From VXYL01 sp965208525 (lineage in GTDB: Bacteria; Pseudomonadota; Gammaproteobacteria; Pseudomonadales; Azotimanducaceae), in assembly GCA_965208525.1 (NCBI GenBank), contig OZ242340.1:3038001-3102000 (forward strand): a DNA stretch of 64,000 nt. Direction: 5' to 3'. Shown here piece by piece: positions 52,465-61,000 of this stretch. Both the position numbers and the translations under genes were made by a program. Positions within the stretch are counted from its first letter, which is position 1, and every line of letters begins with the position of its first letter. The notes below the pieces were generated by a model that saw only the letters and a program-made list of their open reading frames with translations, was not told the origin of the DNA and did no database searches.

Positions 52465-53329
52465 CCTTGAGGAAACCCACCAGCGTGAAGCCGCGTTCCT
52501 GAGCAAGTTCCACCGCGAGGCTCGATGGCGGCCCGACGGCAGCGACGAAGCAGGTGGCGGTCATGGCCGCTTTCTGCACCAGTTCGAAACTGGCGCGCCC
52601 GCTCAGCAGCAGACCGGTCTCGGCCAAGGGCTCGGAATCCTCGATCAGGTAGGCGCCGATCAGCTTGTCGAGGGCGTTGTGGCGCCCCACATCCTCGCGC
52701 AAGCGATCGATCTGACCGTTCGGGCGGAATGCCGCCGACGCATGCAACCCACCGGTGCGGCGGAACTCCGTTTGCATCGTGCCGAGGCGCGCCGGCAGGT
52801 TGCGGAGAATGGCGGCGTCCACGGTGAAGGAGGGTGGCGGCGCCCGGCGCTCTGGCAATTGCTGCGCCACCGCATCAAGCGAGGCCTTGCCGCACACGCC
52901 GCAACTCGAGGAGGTGAAGACGTGACGCGTCAGTGCCTCGGCGTCGAACTCGACGTGATCGGCCAGTTCCACCTTGACGACGTTGTGGATGCCTTTGTCA
53001 GGGCTCGGCGGGCCGCAGTGCTCCACATCAACGACATCCCGGCCGCCTTGGATCACCCCTTCGCCGCGCAGGAAGCCGATTGCCAGTTCGAAGTCGTTGC
53101 CGGGCGTGCGCATGGTCACCGAGATGCTTTGCTCGCGCCGCGTACCCTCGTTCACGAACGACAGTCGCACCTCCATCGGCTCCTCGACCGTCACGAGGTC
53201 CGTGTCGTCGCCAGCACGCTTGGATGCAACGGACTGCCGGGTCACCGCCACTCGACGACTCGCCGCAGGTTCTGGGGCAACGGCAATCGAGGATGCCGGC
53301 GCGATTGCCGCCGCCGGCCGCTTGGTCAT
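52418..53329 (-). CDS. fdhD: Formate dehydrogenase accessory sulfurtransferase FdhD
   Basis: 303 residues. FdhD carries sulfur from IscS to the molybdenum cofactor, forming the Mo=S ligand needed by formate dehydrogenase. The conserved Cys loop 'SSSCGVCGKAS' lies near 140-150, and 'MRTPGNDFELAIGFLRGEGVI' and 'REDVGRHNALDKLIG' are family blocks. An N-terminal ~40 residues rich in Ala is extra. The start overlaps the fdsA stop by 4 bases. Confidence 0.93.
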   Translation of the reverse strand: MTKRPAAAIAPASSIAVAPEPAASRRVAVTRQSVASKRAGDDTDLVTVEEPMEVRLSFVNEGTRREQSISVTMRTPGNDFELAIGFLRGEGVIQGGRDVVDVEHCGPPSPDKGIHNVVKVELADHVEFDAEALTRHVFTSSSCGVCGKASLDAVAQQLPERRAPPPSFTVDAAILRNLPARLGTMQTEFRRTGGLHASAAFRPNGQIDRLREDVGRHNALDKLIGAYLIEDSEPLAETGLLLSGRASFELVQKAAMTATCFVAAVGPPSSLAVELAQERGFTLVGFLKDDGFNIYTHPERIRN

Positions 53330-56163
53330 GGCGTCGGCAGCGCCTCAACCTGAACGCGCGTTCGCTCGCTGAAGCGTTCCTGCCACTCGCTGCGATGATT
53401 GGCGGGCCGCACTTCCACCGCGGTGACCTTGTATTCGGGGCAGTTGGTGGCCCAGTCGGAAAGCTCCGTGGTGACGACGTTGGTGCCGGTTTCGGGGTGG
53501 TGGAAGGTCGTGTACACGACCCCCGCGACCACCCGCTCGGTCACCTGCGCACGCAACGTGATTTCGCCCTTGCGGCTCGCCACCGACACCCAGTCGCCGG
53601 TTTGGAGCCCGCGCATCTCGGCATCGGCAGGATGAATCTCCAGCACGTCTTCGTCGAGCCAGGCGAGGTTGTCGGTGCGCCGCGTCTGGGCGCCGACGTT
53701 GTATTGGGTGAGGATGCGGCCTGTCGTCAGCAGCAGTGGGAACTTGCGGTTGGCCCGCTCCGGCGTCGGCTGGTAGTCGGTGAGCACGAACAGGCCCTTG
53801 CCGCGCACGAACGCCTGCTCATGCATGATCGGCGTGCCGAGGGGTGCCGTCTCGTTGCAGGGCCACTGTACGCTGCCCACTTCGTCGAGGAGATCGAATG
53901 ACACCCCGGCAAAGCTCGGCGTCAACTCGGCGATCTCGCCGAGGATCTCCTCCGCTGACGAATACGCCATCGGATAGCCCAAAGCCGTCGCCAGCCGCGC
54001 CGTTGCCTCCCACTCGTGAACGCCGGACTTCGGCGGCATCAGCGCCCGCACTCGGTTGATGCGACGCTCGGCGTTGACGAAGGTGCCGTCCTTCTCGAGG
54101 AAGGAGGCGCCCGGCAAGAACACGTGGGCGAACTTGGCCGTCTCGTTCAGGAACAGGTCCTGGACGATCAGGCATTCCATGTTCGCGAGCGCCGCCTCGA
54201 CATGCTGCGTGTTGGGGTCCGACTGGGCGATGTCTTCGCCCTGCACATAGAGGCCGAGGAAGTCGCCGGCTACCGCATGATCGAGCATGTTGGGAATGCG
54301 GAAACCTGCCACGTCGTCGAGCTCGACGTCCCAGTGACGGTTGAACTCGGTGCGCACGGCTTCGTCGGTGACCGGGCGGTAGTCCGAGAACTCGTGCGGG
54401 AACGATCCCATGTCGCATGAGCCCTGGACGTTGTTCTGCCCCCGGAGCGGATTGACGCCGACGCCCGGGCGGCCGACGTTGCCGGTGGCCATCGCGAGAT
54501 TGGCCATCGCCATCACCATCGTCGAGCCTTGGCTGTGCTCCGTCACGCCGAGGCCGTAGTAGATGGCCGCATTGCCGCCGGTGGCATAGAGGCGGGCTGC
54601 GGCGCGCAATTCCTCGGCATCCACGCCAAGGATCTCCGCCACGTTCTCCGGCGCGTTCTCCTCCCTCTTGGCGAATCCCACCCATTCCTCGAACGATTCG
54701 AGATCGCAGCGCTCCTCCACGAAGGCTCGATCCACGAGCCCTTCCGTCACCACCACGTGGGCGAACGCATTCATCAAGGGAACGTTGGTGCCTGGCTGCA
54801 GCGGAAGGTGATGGTCGGCCTCGATGTGGGGCGAGCGCACGAGATCGATTCGGCGCGGGTCGCAAACGACGAGGCGGGCGCCGGCGCGGAGGCGGCGCTT
54901 CATCTGCGATGCAAACACGGGATGCGCCTCGGTGGGGTTGGCGCCGATGACGACGATCACGTCGGCGTCCTGCACCGAATCGAAGTCTTGCGTGCCGGCG
55001 GAGGTGCCGTAGGTTTGCCGTAGCCCGTAGCCAGTGGGTGAGTGGCACACCCGGGCGCAGGTGTCGACGTTGTTGTTGCCGAAGGCCGCGCGCACCATCT
55101 TCTGCACCAGCCACACTTCCTCGTTGGTGCAGCGGGAGGACGTGATGCCGCCGATGGACTTGCGACCGTGCTTGGCCTGAACCGCCTTCAGCCGCGTTGC
55201 CGCGAAGTCGATGGCCTCGTCCCATCCCACTTCGCGCCACGGATCGGCGGTGGACTCCCGCACCATCGGCGTCGTGATGCGGTCTTTGTGATTGGCGTAG
55301 CCCCACGCGAAGCGGCCCTTGACGCAGGAATGGCCGTGGTTGGCCTTGCCGTCCTTGTGCGGAACCATGCGCACCACCTGATCGCCCTTCATCTCGGCAC
55401 GGAACGAGCAGCCGACGCCGCAGTAGGCGCAGGTGGTGGATTCGGTGCGGTCCGGCACGCCCTGGTCGATGACCGACTTCTCCATCAGCGTGGCGGTGGG
55501 GCAAGCCTGCACGCAAGCGCCGCAGGAGACGCATTCCGAAGCGAGGAAGTCGTCGGCGCCGGTGGCCACCTTGGACTCGAACCCGCGTCCGTCGATGGTG
55601 AGGGCAAAGGTGCCCTGCACCTCGGCGCATGCGCGCACGCAACGAGAGCAGGCGATGCACTTGGAGGGATCGAAGGTGAAGTAGGGGTTGGATTCGTCCT
55701 TGGCCTGGCCAAGGTGGTTGTCGCCCTCGGCGTAGCGCACGTCGCGCAGACCCACGGCGCCGGCCATGTCCTGCAGCTCACAGTCGCCGTTGGCGGCACA
55801 GGTGAGGCAGTCGAGCGGATGGTCCGAGATGTAGAGCTCCATCACGCCCCGGCGCACCCGCGCCACCTTCTCTGTCTGGGTGCGGACCACCATGCCGGGC
55901 GCGACCGGCTCGGTGCAGGAGGCAATCAAGCCGCGCCGGCCTTCGACCTCCACCAGACACATGCGGCAGGAGCCGAATGCCTTGAGGTTGTCGGAGGCGC
56001 AGAGCTTGGGAATGTCGAGGCCGGATGTGCGGGCGGCGCGCATGATGGAGGTGCCGGCCGGAACCTCCATCGGATGGCCGTCGATGTTCACTTCCACCGA
56101 ATCGGCGGCATGGCCGTTCGCCGAGGGCGCCGGCGTGCCGAAATCGGCAATCGCGATTGTCAT
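53326..56163 (-). CDS. fdsA: NAD-dependent formate dehydrogenase, catalytic alpha subunit
   Basis: 945 residues. Oxidises formate to CO2 and passes electrons through clusters to FdsB. N-terminal [2Fe-2S] ligands C55, C66, C69 and C83. His115/C119/C122/C128 cluster. Two ferredoxin-type [4Fe-4S] sets at C169-C179 and C211-C221. Proximal cluster C245, C248, C252 and C280. Molybdenum site Cys373-His374 in 'CARVCHSPTG': cysteine (TGC), not selenocysteine. C-terminal molydopterin-dinucleotide domain ends normally. It overlaps fdsB and fdhD by 4 bases each. Matches the soluble fdsGBA type in full length. Confidence 0.95.
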   Translation of the reverse strand: MTIAIADFGTPAPSANGHAADSVEVNIDGHPMEVPAGTSIMRAARTSGLDIPKLCASDNLKAFGSCRMCLVEVEGRRGLIASCTEPVAPGMVVRTQTEKVARVRRGVMELYISDHPLDCLTCAANGDCELQDMAGAVGLRDVRYAEGDNHLGQAKDESNPYFTFDPSKCIACSRCVRACAEVQGTFALTIDGRGFESKVATGADDFLASECVSCGACVQACPTATLMEKSVIDQGVPDRTESTTCAYCGVGCSFRAEMKGDQVVRMVPHKDGKANHGHSCVKGRFAWGYANHKDRITTPMVRESTADPWREVGWDEAIDFAATRLKAVQAKHGRKSIGGITSSRCTNEEVWLVQKMVRAAFGNNNVDTCARVCHSPTGYGLRQTYGTSAGTQDFDSVQDADVIVVIGANPTEAHPVFASQMKRRLRAGARLVVCDPRRIDLVRSPHIEADHHLPLQPGTNVPLMNAFAHVVVTEGLVDRAFVEERCDLESFEEWVGFAKREENAPENVAEILGVDAEELRAAARLYATGGNAAIYYGLGVTEHSQGSTMVMAMANLAMATGNVGRPGVGVNPLRGQNNVQGSCDMGSFPHEFSDYRPVTDEAVRTEFNRHWDVELDDVAGFRIPNMLDHAVAGDFLGLYVQGEDIAQSDPNTQHVEAALANMECLIVQDLFLNETAKFAHVFLPGASFLEKDGTFVNAERRINRVRALMPPKSGVHEWEATARLATALGYPMAYSSAEEILGEIAELTPSFAGVSFDLLDEVGSVQWPCNETAPLGTPIMHEQAFVRGKGLFVLTDYQPTPERANRKFPLLLTTGRILTQYNVGAQTRRTDNLAWLDEDVLEIHPADAEMRGLQTGDWVSVASRKGEITLRAQVTERVVAGVVYTTFHHPETGTNVVTTELSDWATNCPEYKVTAVEVRPANHRSEWQERFSERTRVQVEALPTP

Positions 56164-57650
56164 CGCTTGAAGTCCTCCGGAAACCGCTCCATGGCGCTCA
56201 GCACGGGTATCGGCGTCATGCCGCCCATCTGGCAGAGGCTGGCGGATTCCATCACCTCGCAGAGATCCCGAATCATAGTCAATTCTCGTGCTCCTCCGCG
56301 ACCATCGAGAATCGTCTGCATCGTCTCCTTGCCGCGCACCGAACCGAGGCGACACGGCGTGCATTTGCCGCAGGACTCCACTTCGCAGAACTTGAAGGCG
56401 TAATGCGCCTGCTCGGCAAGGTCCACCGTGTCATCGAACACGACGATGCCACCGTGGCCGATGCCAGCGCCGATGTTGGCCATGGCCTCGTAAGTGAGCG
56501 GCGTGTCCAAGTCCTCCTGACCGAGATATGCGCCGAGCGGACCGCCGATCTGCACCGTGCGCAACGGCCGGCCAGAGCGGGTGCCGCCGCCATAGCCTTC
56601 AACGATTTCGGCCAGCGTGATGCCGAACGGAACCTCGATCAGGCCGCCTCGGAGCACGTTGCCGGCGAGCTGGAAGGCCATCGTTCCCGTGGAAGGCGCG
56701 ACCCCAAGCTCGGCGTAGGCGGTGCCGCCGCCTTGCATGATGCCGGGAACCGCGGCGTAGGAAATGACATTGTGAACCACGGTGGGCTGGCCGAAGAGGC
56801 CAGCGATGGCGGGTACCGGCGGCTTGGCGCGAATCTCCCCGCGTCGACCTTCGAGGCTTTCGAGGAGGGAGGTCTCCTCGCCGCAGATGTAGGCACCGGC
56901 GCCGACGAAGAGTTCGAGATCGAAGGTGTGCGCGCTGCCGAGGATGCCCTTGCCGAGGAGCCCTTGCTCGTAGGCGCGCTCGAGGGCTGCCGCGAACGTC
57001 CGCTCCGCGTCCGGGTACTCGGAACGCAGGTACACGAAGCCTCGCGAGGCACCCGTGGCGATGGCGGCGATGGTCATGCCCTCGATCAGGCGGAACGGGT
57101 CTCCTTCGAGCAGCAGGCGGTCGGCAAACGTGCCGGAGTCTCCCTCATCGGCGTTGCAGACAAGGTATTTCTGTTCGCCAGGTGTGTCGCGAACGGTGCG
57201 CCACTTGATATGGGCAGGGAAGCCGGCGCCACCGCGACCCCGCAGCCCCGAGGTTTCGATCTCGTCGATGAGGGCGGTGGGCGCCACGTCGAGACAGGAT
57301 TCGAGGGCGACAGCAGGCGGCAACGCCAGAGGATGGTCGGTGCCGCAGCGGTCGAAGACGACGCGGTGCTGGCCGGCGAGCCAGTCGATGGCGTCCACGG
57401 CGCCGAGGCATTTGGGGTGCGCGCTGCCACGCTTGAGGATTTCCGGCACGTCGTCGGTCGTGACGTTGCGCCAGGCGCTACGGGTGCCGGCGTCGTCGGC
57501 CATCTCCATCATCGGCTCGGCCCAAGAAGCCCCCCGGGAGCCGGTGCGCACAACCTCCAACCCGGCTGCCGCAAAAGCCTCGGCAACCGCATCGGCACCG
57601 CAGGCAACTGCGGACACGTCTTGGGGAATGTGGACCCGGGTGCTAGCCAT
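56160..57650 (-). CDS. fdsB: NAD-dependent formate dehydrogenase, beta (diaphorase) subunit
   Basis: 496-residue NuoF-like subunit that binds FMN and NAD and one [4Fe-4S] cluster. FMN/NAD motif 'SGLRGRGGAGFPAHIKW' (about 134-150) and 'CNADEGDSGTFADR'. Cluster ligands are in 'ESCGKCTPCRLGS' plus a later 'ASLCQMGG'. The N-terminal ~100 residues form an extra thioredoxin-like-type domain as in FdsB. ATGA overlap with fdsA, 6-base gap from fdsG. Confidence 0.93.
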   Translation of the reverse strand: MASTRVHIPQDVSAVACGADAVAEAFAAAGLEVVRTGSRGASWAEPMMEMADDAGTRSAWRNVTTDDVPEILKRGSAHPKCLGAVDAIDWLAGQHRVVFDRCGTDHPLALPPAVALESCLDVAPTALIDEIETSGLRGRGGAGFPAHIKWRTVRDTPGEQKYLVCNADEGDSGTFADRLLLEGDPFRLIEGMTIAAIATGASRGFVYLRSEYPDAERTFAAALERAYEQGLLGKGILGSAHTFDLELFVGAGAYICGEETSLLESLEGRRGEIRAKPPVPAIAGLFGQPTVVHNVISYAAVPGIMQGGGTAYAELGVAPSTGTMAFQLAGNVLRGGLIEVPFGITLAEIVEGYGGGTRSGRPLRTVQIGGPLGAYLGQEDLDTPLTYEAMANIGAGIGHGGIVVFDDTVDLAEQAHYAFKFCEVESCGKCTPCRLGSVRGKETMQTILDGRGGARELTMIRDLCEVMESASLCQMGGMTPIPVLSAMERFPEDFKR

Positions 57651-57656
57651 CGCGAC

Positions 57657-58118
57657 TCATGGCGAACCAACCTCGCCGAGCAAGTCGAGCGCCGAGTCCA
57701 GATCGAGTGCATCGGCATGGGTGAAGGGCCGTTCGTTGACCGTGAAGGCGGGCCCTTGTGCGCAAAGTCCAAGGCAATACACGGCCTCGATGCTCGCCTG
57801 TTCGTTCCGCTCACCGAGGGGGATGCCAAGCCGCTCCTCCACCGCCCGCGTGAATCGCCGCCCACCGACCGCCTGACAAGCCTCTGCCTGACAGATTCGC
57901 ACGCGCAGCGGCGCCGGTGGATGGGTCTTCAAGTCCTCATAGAAGCTCACGATTCCGCGCACATCGGCGCGGCTGATGTTGAATACATCCGCCACCACCC
58001 GCTGATCGTCCTCGGACACAAAACCCTGTTCGAGCACGACTTCGCGAAGCGCCTGCAACACGCCCCCGACGCGCCCTACGTGGCGTCCGGCGACAGCGCG
58101 TACCTCCGTTTCAACCAT
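57657..58118 (-). CDS. fdsG: NAD-dependent formate dehydrogenase, gamma subunit
   Basis: 153-residue NuoE-like thioredoxin-fold subunit holding a [2Fe-2S] cluster bound by the Cys pairs in 'CQAEAC' and 'CLGLC'. It passes electrons within the complex and assists NAD reduction. First gene of fdsGBA-fdhD-mobA; a small fdsD gene is not seen. The ATG at 58118 has TAGTAT 6 bases upstream and no ribosome site. mutS ends 43 bases upstream on the same strand. Confidence 0.92.
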   Translation of the reverse strand: MVETEVRAVAGRHVGRVGGVLQALREVVLEQGFVSEDDQRVVADVFNISRADVRGIVSFYEDLKTHPPAPLRVRICQAEACQAVGGRRFTRAVEERLGIPLGERNEQASIEAVYCLGLCAQGPAFTVNERPFTHADALDLDSALDLLGEVGSP

Positions 58119-58124
58119 CGGACG

Positions 58125-58130
58125 ATACTA
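58125..58130 (-). promoter_or_regulatory. -10-like hexamer TAGTAT close to fdsG start
   Basis: TAGTAT on the minus strand ends 6 bases before the fdsG ATG, within the 43-base gap after mutS. It could be the operon promoter and give a leaderless mRNA. A 12-base palindrome CGCTGCGCAGCG lies at 58147-58158. The -35 region is within that palindrome and not convincing. Confidence 0.3.
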
Positions 58131-58161
58131 GCAGCCTGTCGCACTTCGCTGCGCAGCGGCG

Positions 58162-60765
58162 CTAGCTGTCAGCGTTGCTCTCGTCGTCGGCGAGGTTGCG
58201 CAGTTCGTAGAGGGCAGCGAGCGCCTCTCGCGGTGTGAGCGCGTCGGGGTCCAGAGTTCGCAGTTGCACCAGGGCCTCGTGAGGTGGGGGCTGGCGGGTA
58301 GAGAAGAGGTCGGGCTGGCGTGCGGAGGCGAGGAGTCGGGTCTCTAGGTCCTGCAGATGCTTCCTGGCGGCCGACAGCACCGCTTGAGGGAGGCCCGCGA
58401 GCTTCGCCACCTGAATGCCGTAGCTCTGGTTCGCGGGGCCGTCGCGCACTGCGTGCAGGAAGACCACCTCGCCGCGATGTTCGGTGGCGTCGAGATGCAC
58501 ATTGGCGACCGTGGCGATGTCGTCGGCGAGGGCGGTGAGTTCGAAGTAGTGCGTCGCGAACAGGGCGAATGCACCGATGCGGCGGGCGATGTGGTCGGCG
58601 ATGGCCCATGCGAGGGCGAGGCCGTCGTAAGTGCTGGTGCCGCGACCGATTTCGTCGAGCAGGACGAGGCTCTTTGGCGTTGCATTGTGGAGGATGTTGG
58701 CCGCTTCCGTCATTTCCACCATGAAGGTGGAGCGGCCACCCACGAGATCGTCGGCGGCGCCGATGCGCGTGAAGATGCGGTCCACCGGGCCGATTACCGC
58801 CGCCTGCGCCGGCACGAAGCTGCCGCAGTGCGCCAGCAGCGTGATGAGAGCCGCCTGTCGCATAAAGGTGGATTTGCCGCCCATGTTGGGGCCGGTGACC
58901 ACCAGCATGCGCCGGCTCGCAGTCAGTTCCAGGTCGTTCGGCACAAAAGGCGTCGAGAGCGCGGCTTCCACAACCGCGTGGCGACCGGCGGTGATCGCGA
59001 TGCCCGGCTCGGCGCTGAGTTGCGGACGCGCGAAATCCCGCCGTTCGGCCACCGCCGCGAACGACGCCAGCACGTCGAGCCGCGCCAGCGTCTTCGCCGT
59101 CGCGCGTAGCTTCGGCAGCCCCTCGCGGAGCCGTTCGAGCAGCCGCTCGTACAGCACCCGCTCCAGCTTCAGCGCCCGTGCCTGCGCCGTGAGGGCTTCG
59201 TCCTCGAATGACTTCAACTCCGGCGTGATGTAGCGCTCGGCGTTTTTCAGCGTCTGGCGGCGGATGTACTCGGCCGGAACGGCGTTGGCGGCGGCGCGGC
59301 CGGCCTCGATGTAGTAGCCGTGGACACGGTTGTATCCGACCTTGAGTGTCGTGATGCCTGTGCGCTCGCGCTCGCGGGCTTCAAGGTTCGCCAGCCACTG
59401 TGCCGAGTGCTGCGTCAGCGCCCGGAGTCGATCCAGTTCCTGGTCGTGGCCGGCGGCGATGTAGCCGCCTTCGCGAATCGTTGCCGGTGGTGACGCAACC
59501 AGCGTTTGCTCCAGCAACTCTCGCTCGCATTCGGTGTCGGGCAGCTCGGAAAAGCGACGCTTGATGTCGTCGTCCGGAACGCGATGCACCGTGTCGCGTA
59601 TGTTCGGCAGCGCTTCGAGCCCCTGGCGCAAACGCCCTAGGTCACGCGGCGATGCGTTGTCGAGTGCGATGCGGCCAACGATGCGTTCCATATCGCCTAC
59701 CGGCCGCAGGTCGGGCGCGAGGGTCTCGAATGCGCGTCGCTCGCGCAGTGCGGCTACGGTGGCTTGACGGGTTGCGGCGCGTTTGCGCACGGCGCAGGGA
59801 GCGTTCAGCCACTCGCGCAGAAGGCGCCCACCCATGGCGGTGATGGTTTGGTTCATCACGGCAAACAATGTCGCGTTGGTCGTTCCGTCAATGCGGCGGT
59901 CGATCTCGAGGTTGCTGCGTGTGCGTGCGTCCATGACCACGGATTCGCCGCTTGCAACCTTCTCCACGCGATCCACGAAGCCCAGGTCCTGACAGCGTGC
60001 TGCTTGTGCGTAGCGCAGCACGGCGGCAGCGGCGCCGACCGACGGTTCCCCGTGTTCGAGGTCAAAGGCCGCGAGGTCGTTGGTGCCGAAATGGTCCGTT
60101 AAGCGACGGAAGGCTATTCCCGGTTCGAAATCGAGCGCGGCGACGTGCTTGCATGGGGCCGCGGCGAGGGCGGGAGCGCCTTCCGGGAGCAGCACTTCAA
60201 GCGGGCGAATGCGTTCGATCTCGGCCGCAATCTCGGTCTCGCCGCTGGCCTCGGCAACGCGAAACACCCCGGAGGCGAGGTTGAGCCAGGCGATGCCGAA
60301 GCGATCGCCCACGGCGTTGACGCCTGCGAGGACGCTGTCGGCATCCGCCGGCAGGAGGTTCTCTTCCGCCAGGGTGCCGGGCGTCACCAAGCGCTGCACC
60401 TCGCGTTCGACCGGCCCGCGGCTGGTTGCTGGGTCGCCCACCTGCTCGCAGATCGCCACGTTGCGGCCGACGTCGACGAGGCGCTTGAGGTAGTTGTCCA
60501 CCGCATGAAACGGCACGCCGCACATGGGAATCGGCTCGCCGTCCGATTTGCCGCGACTGGTCAGGGTGATGTCGAGAAGCTCGGCGGCCTCGCGTGCGTC
60601 GTCGAAGAAGAGCTCGTAGAAATCGCCCATGCGGTAGAACAGGAGGGCGTCGGGGTACTGCTCCTTGAAGCCGAGGTACTGCACCATCATCGGCGTCAGC
60701 CGCCCCGCGTGAGCCCCGGTGCTTGGGCGGCGTTCCTCGGCTGCGGAGACATCGGCGGTGGCCAT
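58162..60765 (-). CDS. mutS: DNA mismatch repair protein MutS
   Basis: 867-residue MutS. Mismatch-reading Phe49-x-Glu51 in 'GDFYELFF'. Connector and lever domains follow, then the ABC ATPase with Walker A 'GPNMGGKST' near 622-630, 'DEIGRGTSTYDG' and 'FATHYFELT'. C-terminal dimerisation tail 'LTPREALAALYELRNLA'. It recognises mismatches and recruits MutL. Start uncertain between ATG 60765 and 60789; TACAAT 7 bases before 60765 favours the former with a leaderless mRNA. Divergent from recA. Confidence 0.96.
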   Translation of the reverse strand: MATADVSAAEERRPSTGAHAGRLTPMMVQYLGFKEQYPDALLFYRMGDFYELFFDDAREAAELLDITLTSRGKSDGEPIPMCGVPFHAVDNYLKRLVDVGRNVAICEQVGDPATSRGPVEREVQRLVTPGTLAEENLLPADADSVLAGVNAVGDRFGIAWLNLASGVFRVAEASGETEIAAEIERIRPLEVLLPEGAPALAAAPCKHVAALDFEPGIAFRRLTDHFGTNDLAAFDLEHGEPSVGAAAAVLRYAQAARCQDLGFVDRVEKVASGESVVMDARTRSNLEIDRRIDGTTNATLFAVMNQTITAMGGRLLREWLNAPCAVRKRAATRQATVAALRERRAFETLAPDLRPVGDMERIVGRIALDNASPRDLGRLRQGLEALPNIRDTVHRVPDDDIKRRFSELPDTECERELLEQTLVASPPATIREGGYIAAGHDQELDRLRALTQHSAQWLANLEARERERTGITTLKVGYNRVHGYYIEAGRAAANAVPAEYIRRQTLKNAERYITPELKSFEDEALTAQARALKLERVLYERLLERLREGLPKLRATAKTLARLDVLASFAAVAERRDFARPQLSAEPGIAITAGRHAVVEAALSTPFVPNDLELTASRRMLVVTGPNMGGKSTFMRQAALITLLAHCGSFVPAQAAVIGPVDRIFTRIGAADDLVGGRSTFMVEMTEAANILHNATPKSLVLLDEIGRGTSTYDGLALAWAIADHIARRIGAFALFATHYFELTALADDIATVANVHLDATEHRGEVVFLHAVRDGPANQSYGIQVAKLAGLPQAVLSAARKHLQDLETRLLASARQPDLFSTRQPPPHEALVQLRTLDPDALTPREALAALYELRNLADDESNADS

Positions 60766-60772
60766 CGGCGGA

Positions 60773-60778
60773 ATTGTA
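60773..60778 (-). promoter_or_regulatory. -10-like hexamer TACAAT close to mutS start
   Basis: TACAAT on the minus strand ends 7 bases before the ATG at 60765. There is no ribosome site, so transcription and translation may start at nearly the same base. Confidence 0.4.
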
Positions 60779-60845
60779 ATGGCACCCATGTGTGCGTCAT
60801 GTGCCATCGCGCGTGTGCGAAATGACGCTTTTTTCAAGCGGTGGG

Positions 60846-60874
60846 TTGACTCCCGAAACTGATTGAACATACAG
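60846..60874 (+). promoter_or_regulatory. recA promoter with overlapping LexA box
   Basis: A near-consensus -35 TTGACT at 60846-60851 is followed at about 18 bases by a TACAGT -10 candidate. Overlapping it, CTGATTGAACATACAG at 60859-60874 matches the LexA operator CTGT-N8-ACAG except for one base (A for T at position 4). This placement would let LexA block RNA polymerase, as for recA in other gammaproteobacteria. Confidence 0.75.
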
Positions 60875-61000
60875 TATTGGATAGCGGTGGCACAGCGGCG
60901 AAGCAGAGCGCCACCGCGACGGCAGCAAACGGTGAATCGGTGGCGGCTTAAGAGCAGACAAGGGCAGGGCGGTGCTGGCAGGCCCAAGGAGTGAAGCGAC

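Noticed and set aside
55041..55060. Possible selenocysteine at the formate dehydrogenase active site
   Set aside because: The codon for the metal-binding residue is TGC (Cys373), not TGA, and no SECIS-like need arises.
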